Positions 1-6,880 of a stretch of 15,402 bases of DNA are shown here, piece after piece; within the stretch, counting starts at the first letter, position 1, and each line of letters opens with the position of its first letter. The DNA comes from an uncultured delta proteobacterium. Its GTDB lineage: Bacteria; RBG-13-61-14; DRUE01. Under the pieces are notes generated by a model, which saw only the letters and a list, made by a program, of their open reading frames with translations, was not told where the DNA came from and ran no database searches. The position numbers and the translations under genes were made by a program. The DNA is taken from NCBI GenBank assembly GCA_903897985.1, contig CAIUDS010000342.1:1-15402 (forward strand). The letters run 5' to 3'.

Positions 1-17
1 CTGCTTTCCCGCTTCAT
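1..17 (-). CDS. Start of an unidentified gene, cut by the window edge
   Basis: An ATG on the minus strand at 17-15 is followed by five open codons (M-K-R-E-S) to the window edge. The start is supported by a near-perfect Shine-Dalgarno sequence, AAAGGAGGT at 34-26, seven bases upstream, and by a good sigma70-type promoter at 80-52. Too little protein is visible to suggest a product. It is transcribed divergently from the CpoB-like gene. Confidence 0.6.
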
Positions 18-33
18 CTTCTTTACCTCCTTT

Positions 34-53
34 ATGTTGGATTTATACAACAT
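34..53. promoter_or_regulatory. Inverted repeat in the leader of the left-edge gene, possible operator
   Basis: ATGTTG (34-39) and CAACAT (48-53) form 6-bp arms around an 8-base A+T-rich spacer. The element lies between the -10 box and the Shine-Dalgarno site of the minus-strand gene, touching the -10 at 52-53. That position would suit an operator or a small leader hairpin. No regulator is recognised. Confidence 0.35.
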
Positions 54-80
54 AATAGCTTGAAAAATAAGAGAAATCAA
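52..80 (-). promoter_or_regulatory. Promoter of the left-edge gene
   Basis: On the minus strand, TTGATT (80-75) and TATTAT (57-52) are separated by exactly 17 bases, five of six and five of six matches to the sigma70 -35 and -10 consensus. The transcript would start near 45 and carry a leader of about 28 bases containing the strong Shine-Dalgarno site. Confidence 0.6.
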
Positions 81-130
81 GTCCAAAAGAAACTAAAGAA
101 AAAGTGTTAGACGGTCAGTATGCGAGCTGG

Positions 131-160
131 TTGACAAGTTTGCGGATAAAACGGTATAAT
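131..160 (+). promoter_or_regulatory. Consensus sigma70-type promoter of the CpoB-like/LysM operon
   Basis: A perfect TTGACA (131-136) and a perfect TATAAT (155-160) are separated by 18 bases. The expected transcription start is at about 167-168, one or two bases before the ATG at 169. The mRNA is therefore predicted to be leaderless, which agrees with the absence of a Shine-Dalgarno sequence. Confidence 0.8.
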
Positions 161-168
161 TGAACAGA

Positions 169-957
169 ATGATAAATAAGCGTCATGGCTCCGGGATCTT
201 GGGGGTTTTTTTGCTCATGCTCTTTTCCGTATCGCTGCTGGCGCCGATCGGGAAAGAGAAGAAGAGTCTGGAGGATCAGATCACGGAGCTCAAGCAGGAG
301 AACCTTAAACTCAAACAACAGATTGAGGACTTGAGTTCGAAGATAGACCTGCTCTTGAGCCGGATCGAGAAGCTGGAACAGGCGCCGGCTGGAGCGACCA
401 CGCCGGCTCAGTCCGGGGACGCCTTTGAGGAGAAGCCGGCAACGGTGAAGGAGCTTCCGGGCACGCCGAACCTGCCGGTGGTCAAAGTTGAAACCCAGCC
501 GGGGGAGAACGGGGCGCCGGACATGAAGGTGATCGAGATTGTGAACCCGGGGCAGAAACCGGGAACCGGGCCGGAGAGCAAAGCCGCGGGGGCCAGCGAG
601 GAAACGGTTGGGGCAGCGAAGAAGCTGGTTTCAGAAAAGAAATACGCCGAGGCGGAAAAGCTGATCTCGGCGCGTCTGGATCAGAAGCCGGAGGCCAAAG
701 AATCCTGCGCGCTTCTTTACTACCTGGGCTTGAGCCGGGCGGGCTTGGGCAAGAATGCGGATGCGGCCCGGGCCTATGGGGAGTTGGCGGACCGGTATCC
801 GGCGTGCGAGTATGCCGCGGAGTCCATGTTCAAAGCCGGGGAGCTTTACGAGAAAATGGGCGATGCGGGCAAGGCCCGTAAATTTTACGAAGATTTGAGC
901 ACCTTGTATCCTTTTAGTGAATATGCTAAACTGGCGGAAGCAAAGTTGAAGAAATGA
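169..957 (+). CDS. CpoB/YbgF-like coiled-coil TPR envelope protein
   Basis: This 262-residue protein has an N-terminal hydrophobic segment (about residues 10-27), a heptad-rich coiled coil (about 32-75), a Pro/Gly/Glu-rich linker (about 75-140), and a C-terminal TPR region (about 145-262) ending in a YPFSEYAKLAEAKL motif like the end of CpoB. In characterised relatives, CpoB is periplasmic and links outer-membrane constriction (Tol-Pal) to peptidoglycan synthesis. That role is only inferred here, since no tol or pal genes are visible. There is no lipobox, so the N-terminus is either a cleaved signal or a membrane anchor. I chose ATG 169 over the in-frame TTG at 160 because the TTG overlaps the -10 box. 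The LysM gene follows after 28 bases. Confidence 0.75.
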   Translation: MINKRHGSGILGVFLLMLFSVSLLAPIGKEKKSLEDQITELKQENLKLKQQIEDLSSKIDLLLSRIEKLEQAPAGATTPAQSGDAFEEKPATVKELPGTPNLPVVKVETQPGENGAPDMKVIEIVNPGQKPGTGPESKAAGASEETVGAAKKLVSEKKYAEAEKLISARLDQKPEAKESCALLYYLGLSRAGLGKNADAARAYGELADRYPACEYAAESMFKAGELYEKMGDAGKARKFYEDLSTLYPFSEYAKLAEAKLKK

Positions 958-985
958 TCTAAGCCGGTAAAAAGGAGGAGAGAGC

Positions 986-2074
986 ATGCAGAGGAGCTGG
1001 AAAGGCCTGATGGGAATTATCGGGGTGCTGGCCGCGGTTTCCATGCTGATGACGCGGGAGGCCGGGGCTCAGGGCGGCCCGGTGGAGGTTGGCGGGGAAG
1101 CGGGAGCCAAAGCGATCATGTATGTGGTGGAGCCCGCGGATACGCTTTGGGACATCGCGGCGCGGTTTTTGAACAGCCCTTATTATTGGCCCAAGATCTG
1201 GGAGCGCAATTCCTTTATCATCAATCCCAACCTGATCTATCCGGGCGATGTGATCAATCTGTATCCCTCCGGCGAGAAGCTGACGCCGGAGATGGAGACG
1301 GTGCCCAAGCTCGGCGGAGAGCAGAAGCAGCCGGGCCTGGAGCGGTTGGGCGAGGAAGCCCAAGTGATCCGGGGTCCGAGCGGAGCGGTTGAGAAGATTA
1401 TCTACAAGGAAACGGCTTCGGTGGGATGGATCGAAGCGAAGGAATTTGAAAAGGCCGGGAAGCTGATCGGGACGCTTGACGACCATAGCCTGATCAGCCA
1501 GCAGGATCAGGTTTATGTTGATGTGGGATCCGCGACCGGGGTCAAGGTGGGGGACCTGTTCAATGTCTTCGAGCTCGCGGAGGAAATCCGCCACCCGGTC
1601 ACCAAGAAAAAGCTCGGATACAAAATCCTGGGCCTGGGCACGCTGGAGATCACCAAGCTGACGGAAAATACGGGTCTGGCCCGGATAAAAGATTCCTACC
1701 GCGAGATGAAGGCCGGCGATTATATCCGGCCCTATATGCCCCCCTTGACCGCGGAGATTCCCCTCGTCTGGAGCGGCAAAAAATTGGAAGGATACCTGGT
1801 GGCCAACAAAAGGCAGTCGCCGGCCACCAGCCAGGGCGACATCGTTTATATAGATCTGGGCAAGAAAGCCGGGGTGGAAGCGGGAAATGTTCTGGAAGTT
1901 TATGCGCCCGGAAAAAAGATCACCTCGGGCAGGGAGAAGAAGCTGCTGCCGGACATCGTGATCGGACAACTGGTGGTGTTGGAGCCGCTGGAGAATACTT
2001 CGGTGGCCCTGGTTACCGAGAGCGCGATCGAGTTCAAAATCGGCGAAAGGGTTCGCATGGCGGCCCATCCCTAA
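986..2074 (+). CDS. Secreted LysM-domain envelope protein
   Basis: This 362-residue protein starts with a signal peptide (charged start, hydrophobic core about 8-22, likely cleavage after AGA at 26-28). A LysM domain follows at about 46-93 (YVVEPADTLWDIAARFL, then N-P-x-L-I-Y-P-G-D). The inserted WPKIWERN segment is typical of the long LysM type seen in Deltaproteobacteria and relatives. LysM binds N-acetylglucosamine-containing glycans, so attachment to peptidoglycan in the periplasm is likely. The rest is not a recognised enzyme. It contains two similar beta-rich stretches, at about 173-196 (VYVDVGSATGVKVGD) and 284-307 (VYIDLGKKAGVEAGN), which suggest an internal duplication. AGGAGG lies just upstream of the ATG. 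It is co-transcribed with the CpoB-like gene and followed by a terminator. Confidence 0.85.
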   Translation: MQRSWKGLMGIIGVLAAVSMLMTREAGAQGGPVEVGGEAGAKAIMYVVEPADTLWDIAARFLNSPYYWPKIWERNSFIINPNLIYPGDVINLYPSGEKLTPEMETVPKLGGEQKQPGLERLGEEAQVIRGPSGAVEKIIYKETASVGWIEAKEFEKAGKLIGTLDDHSLISQQDQVYVDVGSATGVKVGDLFNVFELAEEIRHPVTKKKLGYKILGLGTLEITKLTENTGLARIKDSYREMKAGDYIRPYMPPLTAEIPLVWSGKKLEGYLVANKRQSPATSQGDIVYIDLGKKAGVEAGNVLEVYAPGKKITSGREKKLLPDIVIGQLVVLEPLENTSVALVTESAIEFKIGERVRMAAHP

Positions 2075-2091
2075 GCGATTTTTAGTCCGTT

Positions 2092-2125
2092 AAAGGGCCG
2101 GCCCGTTGGCGCCGGCCCTTTTCAT
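2092..2125. terminator. Rho-independent terminator between convergent genes
   Basis: AAAGGGCCGGC (2092-2102) and GCCGGCCCTTT (2111-2121) form a perfect 11-bp G+C-rich stem with an 8-base loop, followed by TCATTTT. It ends the LysM operon. Because the stem begins with A's and is perfect, it may also work in reverse for the creatininase-family gene, which ends at 2130, though the T-run on that side is poorer. Confidence 0.85.
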
Positions 2126-2129
2126 TTTA

Positions 2130-2951
2130 TCAGAGCAGCAGGAGTTCCGCGGTCTTGAGCGCGGCCGTGACCAGGAGTTCCCCCAGTTCCGCGCTCACCA
2201 CCAATTTTTTCCGCTTGAGAAAATCGTTGAGCACAAACTCCAGACCGACTTCCTTCAAACAGCCGTAGCGCTTGGGATCGCCGAAAAGCTGGTACCCGCC
2301 CAAGCCGGCCAAAGCCGGATGCCGCTTGAGCACGGCTTCGGGATCCTTGGCGGCTTCGCGGTTCAACTGCTCCAGCTTCCCCCAGTCCAAAACCCCCAAG
2401 GCCGCGGCAACCGAATGCTCCAAGATATAGGCATGCTCGCCCGCGCCGAGCAGAATTTTTTCCACCGTGTCCCGCGCCTCCAGATGCTTGGGCAGTTCCA
2501 CCTGCCCCACCCCGGCCACAAAACCCACCCGGGTCTTCACCCCGAACTTGCCGCTCAACTCCTCGCCCATCATCAGCAACGGGACCAGGCCGCCATGGCC
2601 CACAAAAATAACGATCCGCTCGGCCGGCCAGGGAAACTTCTCCATCGCCGCTTTGATGAAGGCAACCGTTTTTTCCGTGAACAGATCGAAGTCAATATGA
2701 AGCGGCGACCAGTCCCGGGCGATTTCGCCCACCCGGTCGCTGGTGTAGGGGATATGGCCCCAGTAATAAGCCCCGGTGTTGAGCGCGAGCTGGTTCGCCA
2801 GCATCCGAGCCATCAGGCTGTCAATTTCGGCCGGCAGCGCCGGACCGTGCGCCTCGAAATCGTTGCCCACGGAAAAGATAAAAACCTTGCGCCGCTCGGG
2901 CGGAAATTTGCCGCAAGCCTCGATTTCCGCTCGGGTCAATTTCAGACTCAT
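2130..2951 (-). CDS. Creatininase-family (creatinine amidohydrolase superfamily) metallohydrolase
   Basis: This 273-residue protein matches the creatininase fold in length and motifs. The first metal-site motif is E33-A-H35-G-P, with D44 nine residues later. GHGG is at 118-121 in place of the usual NGHGGN. A-G-E172-H matches the HAGE motif that supplies a further metal ligand. The family includes creatininase, formamide hydrolases of riboflavin/F420 synthesis, and the peptide protease MftE of mycofactocin maturation, so the substrate cannot be assigned. The ATG overlaps the stop of the GH38 gene as ATGA (2951-2948), with GAGG close upstream, so translation is probably coupled. There is no signal peptide, so it is cytoplasmic. 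No mycofactocin or riboflavin genes are nearby. A role linked to mannoside metabolism is inferred from context only. Confidence 0.8.
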   Translation of the reverse strand: MSLKLTRAEIEACGKFPPERRKVFIFSVGNDFEAHGPALPAEIDSLMARMLANQLALNTGAYYWGHIPYTSDRVGEIARDWSPLHIDFDLFTEKTVAFIKAAMEKFPWPAERIVIFVGHGGLVPLLMMGEELSGKFGVKTRVGFVAGVGQVELPKHLEARDTVEKILLGAGEHAYILEHSVAAALGVLDWGKLEQLNREAAKDPEAVLKRHPALAGLGGYQLFGDPKRYGCLKEVGLEFVLNDFLKRKKLVVSAELGELLVTAALKTAELLLL

Positions 2952-5773
2952 TTCCTCTGCTCCTTCTTGGTTATCTCGAGCCCGAGGGTGAAAATTTCCC
3001 CGGGCTTCAATATGGTCTCGAGTTGATTATGGCCGAGCTTGAAATCCGGCCGGGTGATTTCCTTTTCCTCCAGACTCAGCGGCCAGGCCCGAGAGACCTC
3101 CGAGCCCAGGTCCATTTCCAACCGCTCGGCCTGGGGCGAGGAATTGAACAAACGGGCGACCAGGTTCTGGTCCCGGCCCGGGTAAAAGGCGCTCAGAATA
3201 ATTTTGGGGCTTTTGATTTTGAACGGGAGCCGGACCCGGCTTTCGCCCGGAAAAACCAGGGGCGGGAAAACAAACTGATAGGCGCGGGAAAAAACCGAGG
3301 CCGCGTCCGCGCTCCCGTTGAAGAGCATGAGCGAATAGTTCCATTTGAATTTGCGCAAACACTGCGCATCCGGGACCTGAAGGGTGGGCCCGGCCAGGCC
3401 GCTGCGAAAAGTCAGGTCCGGCCGCGCCAGGTATCCGATGCTCCGGCAAAGCGTGAACGAAAGCCGGGTCTGGTTGGCCGCGGGGTCTTTCTCCGCGCTG
3501 ACTTCCGAAAGTCCCCTTCCGGCCAGGATCATCCCCAACTCCTTCCCCTCCAGACAGGCGAAATTCTGCGCCGGCCCGGTCGCGTATTTGCACTCGGTCC
3601 CGAACAGCAGGCTGAAAATATCCCCGGCCGCGGGAGCAGGCGGCGCAACCTCTTTCTCGATTTTTCGCTTGACCAGCTCGAACGGGCTTTCCGCCTGGAT
3701 TTGGTCGGCAAGACCCGGGCAGGAAAAATCAACCTGCAGGCGGTGGTCCTGAAGGGTATTCTCAAAACTGGTTTCAAAATCCACCCGGCGCATCCCGGAA
3801 TAGAGAAAAATCCGGGTATGCAGCCTTAACCAAACTTTCCGGTCGCTCCGCCGGCTGCGGTCGGGCGCCAGCGCCTCGGGCAGGCGGTAGTTGTGCTCAA
3901 GCTCGAGGCTGGCGAAGTTTTTGCCCTTGGGCCCGGGTTTGGGTTTGAATTTGTCGGGAATCCGCGCCGGCTCTTCTCCGGCCACCGGGTCGAAATTGTA
4001 GCTGTCGCCCCGGTCCGCGCGGTCGGAAAATCCGGCATGGATTTCTTTGCCGCTCTCGAGGTCGAGGATGGTTATGGCGCCGGAATCGCTGATCCCGATT
4101 TTGAGCAGTTGATTCTCGAGGCCGGTTTTGGAACTCCTCATCCAACTGACCGATTGGGCGCGGCCCTTATTTACCTTGAAGCGGGAAATGCCCGGACCTT
4201 TCAATTCATCGGCCAGGGCCAGCATTCGCCAAGTCGGCAGCCGGAGCAGCCTTACCGCGACCGTGGAAAATTTTTCTTGCTCGATCATTTCCTTGATCCG
4301 GACGAATTCCCTCCGGATCGGAAAATTCACCGGCCGGGCGCCCAGACCCAGGTCAATGAAAAGTTTGTCGCCCTCCGGCCGGATCGTGAGAGAATTGTGA
4401 TAATAGCCCATGATCTGGTCCGGGCTTAGCCAGCTGAAAGTCATCCAGGCGAAACCGGCCGCGACTTCAAACTGATAAAGCACCTCTTCCTCGCTCACCT
4501 GCTCCACCCGCTCGAGCGGATAAATTTTCCCGTCCTCATCCTCCAGCGCCAGGTGTTGGTCCGGAAACAGTTCGCTCTCGAACCGCAGGACCCCCGGCGC
4601 CGCGGCCGGACATGGATTCCAGACTGAAATCCGGTCCGGGACCGGCCCCTCCGGGCAGGCCAGGGAAGCCAGCGAGGTTTCCAGCAACAAGTCCGCGAGT
4701 TCGAAGATTTTCTTGAACCGGTTTTCCATCTCGACATGAACGGCATCCACGCTGCACCCGCAAATCGAATCGTGCGGATGATTCGACAGCAAAAGCTTCC
4801 ACATATAATCGAGCCGCCCCCGCAAATCCGCGCCGGAACCGATCGCATCCAGCGCCGCCATGGGCTCCAGGTATTTTTCGAGCAGAGCGCTCGCGCGATG
4901 ATTCATTTCCTTCAAATAGAGCCGGGAGGAAGCCACGCTGGGCAGGATGTTGGTCTGGTCGTTGTTGCGCAATTCGCCGGCATAGCCGGGGATGTTGTCC
5001 AGCCGGGATTTCAGCTGCGCGAAAAATCCCTCGAGCGTGCCCATCTCCATCTGCCAGTCTTTCTTCAGTTCATTGGCGCGGTTGAGCAATTCCGGCAGGG
5101 AGGCCTCCGGCGGCCAATGATCCGTGCCCACCATCACCAGATACACCCCGGTATCGTCCCGCATTTTGATGAGCGGAAAAAGCAGGCTCAATTTCTTGAG
5201 AAACTCGTCCGCCGAATCCGGCAGGTCATAAAACATCCCATAGCCAATGGGAAGATAAAGCGCCAATACCGAGCTGCCGTCGCGGGTCTGCCAGCGGAAC
5301 TGGTTTTTCTCCATCTTGGGCACGCCCCGCCAGACCACCGCGGTGTCAATCCCGAAGCCGCGAAAAATCTGCGGCATCTGCGAGATGTGTCCGAACATGT
5401 CCGGCAGATACCCGACCTTGACCGGCTCCACGCCGAATTTGCGGGAAAGCTCAAAACCCCTTTTCAAATTTCGGATGATGGCCTCGCCGCTGACCAGGAA
5501 CTCGTCGGGGAGGATATACCACGGTCCGATCCCGATCCGGCCGGCCAAGATCAGCCGGAGCAAATCCGGGTTCTCGCCCTTGACCTCAAAGTAATCCTCC
5601 AGCACGATGGTCTGGCCGTCCAGCAAAAAATATTTGTAGTTCGCGTCCGCGTTCATGATTTTGACCAGTTGGTCAATAAGCCCGACCAGCTTCTCGCGGA
5701 AGCGCTCAAAGGGCAGATACCACTCGCGGTCCCAATGCGTATGGGGCAAGAAAATCAGCTTGATCCCACCCAT
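2948..5773 (-). CDS. Glycoside hydrolase family 38 alpha-mannosidase
   Basis: This 941-residue retaining alpha-mannosidase has the usual bacterial GH38 length. The N-terminal catalytic barrel shows PHTHWDREWY (10-19), where H13 and D15 should bind zinc, and YLPDMFGHISQMP from 122, where D125 is the expected nucleophile. NHPHDSICGCS (331-341) carries the third-histidine region. A long beta-sandwich C-terminal half follows, as in the family. There is no signal peptide, so it probably acts in the cytoplasm on imported or recycled alpha-mannosides. The exact substrate (mannosyl-oligosaccharide or mannosylglycerate) is not readable. I chose ATG 5773 because AGGAGG sits nine bases upstream of it. 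An in-frame TTG nine bases earlier directly abuts that site and is rejected. It follows the C39 gene by about 100 bases and couples to the creatininase-family gene. Confidence 0.93.
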   Translation of the reverse strand: MGGIKLIFLPHTHWDREWYLPFERFREKLVGLIDQLVKIMNADANYKYFLLDGQTIVLEDYFEVKGENPDLLRLILAGRIGIGPWYILPDEFLVSGEAIIRNLKRGFELSRKFGVEPVKVGYLPDMFGHISQMPQIFRGFGIDTAVVWRGVPKMEKNQFRWQTRDGSSVLALYLPIGYGMFYDLPDSADEFLKKLSLLFPLIKMRDDTGVYLVMVGTDHWPPEASLPELLNRANELKKDWQMEMGTLEGFFAQLKSRLDNIPGYAGELRNNDQTNILPSVASSRLYLKEMNHRASALLEKYLEPMAALDAIGSGADLRGRLDYMWKLLLSNHPHDSICGCSVDAVHVEMENRFKKIFELADLLLETSLASLACPEGPVPDRISVWNPCPAAAPGVLRFESELFPDQHLALEDEDGKIYPLERVEQVSEEEVLYQFEVAAGFAWMTFSWLSPDQIMGYYHNSLTIRPEGDKLFIDLGLGARPVNFPIRREFVRIKEMIEQEKFSTVAVRLLRLPTWRMLALADELKGPGISRFKVNKGRAQSVSWMRSSKTGLENQLLKIGISDSGAITILDLESGKEIHAGFSDRADRGDSYNFDPVAGEEPARIPDKFKPKPGPKGKNFASLELEHNYRLPEALAPDRSRRSDRKVWLRLHTRIFLYSGMRRVDFETSFENTLQDHRLQVDFSCPGLADQIQAESPFELVKRKIEKEVAPPAPAAGDIFSLLFGTECKYATGPAQNFACLEGKELGMILAGRGLSEVSAEKDPAANQTRLSFTLCRSIGYLARPDLTFRSGLAGPTLQVPDAQCLRKFKWNYSLMLFNGSADAASVFSRAYQFVFPPLVFPGESRVRLPFKIKSPKIILSAFYPGRDQNLVARLFNSSPQAERLEMDLGSEVSRAWPLSLEEKEITRPDFKLGHNQLETILKPGEIFTLGLEITKKEQRK

Positions 5774-5863
5774 TCCCTCCAACCTCCTGATCTCGGATTT
5801 CAGAAATATATCATAGATTGCCGGGCTGCGCTATTGATGCCGGGGGGCCGGATCCCGGTCCAA

Positions 5864-5880
5864 GAATAGCCGGGCTATTC
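5864..5880 (-). repeat. Short hairpin over the stop codon of the peptidase gene
   Basis: GAATAGC (5864-5870) and GCTATTC (5874-5880) are perfect 7-bp arms around a 3-base loop, and they include the TAG stop of the C39-like gene. No T-run follows on the minus strand, so this is not a convincing terminator. It could slow 3' decay or attenuate read-through into the mannosidase gene. Confidence 0.3.
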
Positions 5881-6522
5881 CAGCACAACCAAGTCGGGCG
5901 GCATTCTGAGCAGCGACGATTTTGAGCTGACATTGGGGATATCGTCCGGCTTCGGGCTATAGGACGCCAGCCGCCAGAAGCGGTCGAAGGCAATGGGATG
6001 GATGGAGCCAAAGGGATTGGCGATGGTGAACTCGGATCTGTTTCGGTCAAAGCCGATGAGCACGCTGTAGTGTCCGACCAGGGTTTTGGGCTTGAAATAA
6101 TTTTCCACCAGCCAGGTGAAAATGACCGGGCGGTCCTTCCCGAGCGAGTTGAAAATCAGGTCATTGTTCGCGGCCTTGCCGATTTTGTCATGCGCGGCGA
6201 GGGCGATTTTGAAGTCCTTGAGATACTGGTTATAGCAGGAGTGCATCTGCAAAAACGAAGTTCCGAGTTTCGGGCTGGTGCCCATGCGCTGAGATATTTC
6301 CGGCTCCGCGAGCGGATGCCCCAGGTATTCCAGCACCATGCGGAGTGACGCCGGCCCGCAGGTGTATGGCGTCTCCTGTTTATGGAGCGGGAAGTTGGCC
6401 AGCAGGAGAGAAGCCGGGCCGGCTGCGGCAATCGGTTCGGCCCCGAATGCATAACCCTTGGCCAACACCACCCCGGCCCCCAGAGCCAGGCCTTTGATAA
6501 ATGATCTCCGGCCGATTTCCAT
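5875..6522 (-). CDS. Tat-exported C39-like cysteine peptidase
   Basis: This 215-residue protein begins with a twin-arginine signal: G-R5-R6-S-F-I-K then a hydrophobic stretch (about 11-28), matching the S/T-R-R-x-F-L-K rule. The mature part is one peptidase C39-like (papain-fold) domain: Q49 and catalytic C55 in QETPYTCGPAS, H151 in GHYSVLIGFD, and N169 in IANPFG as the third residue. There is no transporter domain, so it is a stand-alone secreted peptidase rather than a bacteriocin exporter. The target is unknown. I chose ATG 6522 because the longer TTG start at 6561 lies on the putative -35 box and would bury the Tat motif. There is no Shine-Dalgarno sequence, so a leaderless transcript is likely. 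The GH38 gene follows in the same direction. Confidence 0.8.
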   Translation of the reverse strand: MEIGRRSFIKGLALGAGVVLAKGYAFGAEPIAAAGPASLLLANFPLHKQETPYTCGPASLRMVLEYLGHPLAEPEISQRMGTSPKLGTSFLQMHSCYNQYLKDFKIALAAHDKIGKAANNDLIFNSLGKDRPVIFTWLVENYFKPKTLVGHYSVLIGFDRNRSEFTIANPFGSIHPIAFDRFWRLASYSPKPDDIPNVSSKSSLLRMPPDLVVLE

Positions 6523-6532
6523 TTGCCGCTTA

Positions 6533-6561
6533 GGATTAGCAAGATTTGCGCGACAAGTCAA
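6533..6561 (-). promoter_or_regulatory. Possible promoter of the C39-like peptidase gene
   Basis: On the minus strand, TTGACT (6561-6556) is followed after 17 bases by TAATCC (6538-6533), preceded by TG as in an extended -10. The -10 is a weak match. The expected start, near 6526, lies about four bases before the ATG. Confidence 0.4.
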
Positions 6562-6621
6562 GAGCCTTTAAAACTGACCTTCCAACACTTATTGATAAAG
6601 ACCTTGCCCGTCAAGCCCGCT

Positions 6622-6661
6622 GCTTAATCTGGTATTCTGGTACCAGAATACCAGATTAAGC
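6622..6661. repeat. 40-bp perfect palindrome
   Basis: Bases 6622-6661 read identically on both strands, centred on GGTACC with no spacer. Inside are four copies of CTGGTA in mirror array: two forward (6629-6634, 6637-6642) and two inverted (6641-6646, 6649-6654), at 8-base spacing. It lies about 100 bases upstream of the C39-like gene and at the left side of the accessory stretch. GATTTTGTT follows on the plus strand, so terminator-like behaviour is possible. A dimeric-repressor operator or a recombination site are alternatives. Confidence 0.9.
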
Positions 6662-6834
6662 GATTTTGTTCGGGCCTTCGAATGCGCGGGGCTTGGGCCG
6701 GCAGTTGCAAGCTCAAGGAAATCCTCCAGGAACTCAAGGCGCCCAGACACCTCCGTCCGATCTACCCGCTGATTGCCGACAGCTGCAGGCTGTTCCCCTT
6801 AGAATCGGCCCGACGCGGGCTTGGCTTGCTATAA
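6662..6834 (+). pseudogene. Probable decayed 3' end of tilS (tRNA-Ile lysidine synthase)
   Basis: Frame 1 is open from 6628 to a TAA at 6832-6834 and has no good start. Its C-terminal part reads KLKEILQELKAP, then HLRPIYPLIAD. This fits the C-terminal domain pattern I recall for TilS (K-L-K-x3-Q-E-L-x2-P-x2-L-R-x3-P-L). Just upstream, frame 3 reads DFVRAF, which resembles the segment that normally precedes this domain, so a frameshift or deletion is likely. TilS uses ATP to modify cytidine-34 of tRNA-Ile(CAU). The catalytic N-terminal PP-loop domain is entirely absent here. The palindrome lies at its broken end, and the toxin-antitoxin promoter overlaps its stop codon. The similarity is short, so this could be coincidence. 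Confidence 0.4.
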
Positions 6835-6835
6835 T
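6827..6835 (+). promoter_or_regulatory. Extended -10 promoter of the toxin-antitoxin operon
   Basis: TGCTATAAT (6827-6835) is a perfect extended -10 element. No good -35 is present, as is common for extended -10 promoters. The expected start is near 6842. The leader contains the self-complementary ATTTTAAAAT (6850-6859), which could be an autoregulatory site, then AGGAGG (6869-6874) six bases before the antitoxin ATG. Confidence 0.65.
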
Positions 6836-6880
6836 ATTCACCCGGTGCTATTTTAAAATCATCAGATCAGGAGGACCGAC

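Noticed and set aside
959..2068. A 369-codon minus-strand open frame opposite the LysM gene.
   Set aside because: The plus strand has a ribosome site, signal peptide and LysM domain. The antisense product is Arg/His/Gln-rich shadow sequence.
2106..3026. A 306-codon plus-strand open frame opposite the creatininase-family gene.
   Set aside because: The minus strand carries the conserved metal-binding motifs and a coupled start. The frame begins inside the terminator stem.
4736..5869. A 377-codon open frame on the plus strand opposite the alpha-mannosidase gene.
   Set aside because: It lies wholly antisense to an unmistakable GH38 catalytic domain. Long antisense frames are expected in G+C-rich genes, and its protein shows no recognisable motif.
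6669..6692. DNA similarity between the region after the palindrome and the dprA start (both can read SNA-K/R-GLGR).
   Set aside because: It is about 20 of 24 bases only and does not extend either way. The TilS-like reading in another frame explains the region better.
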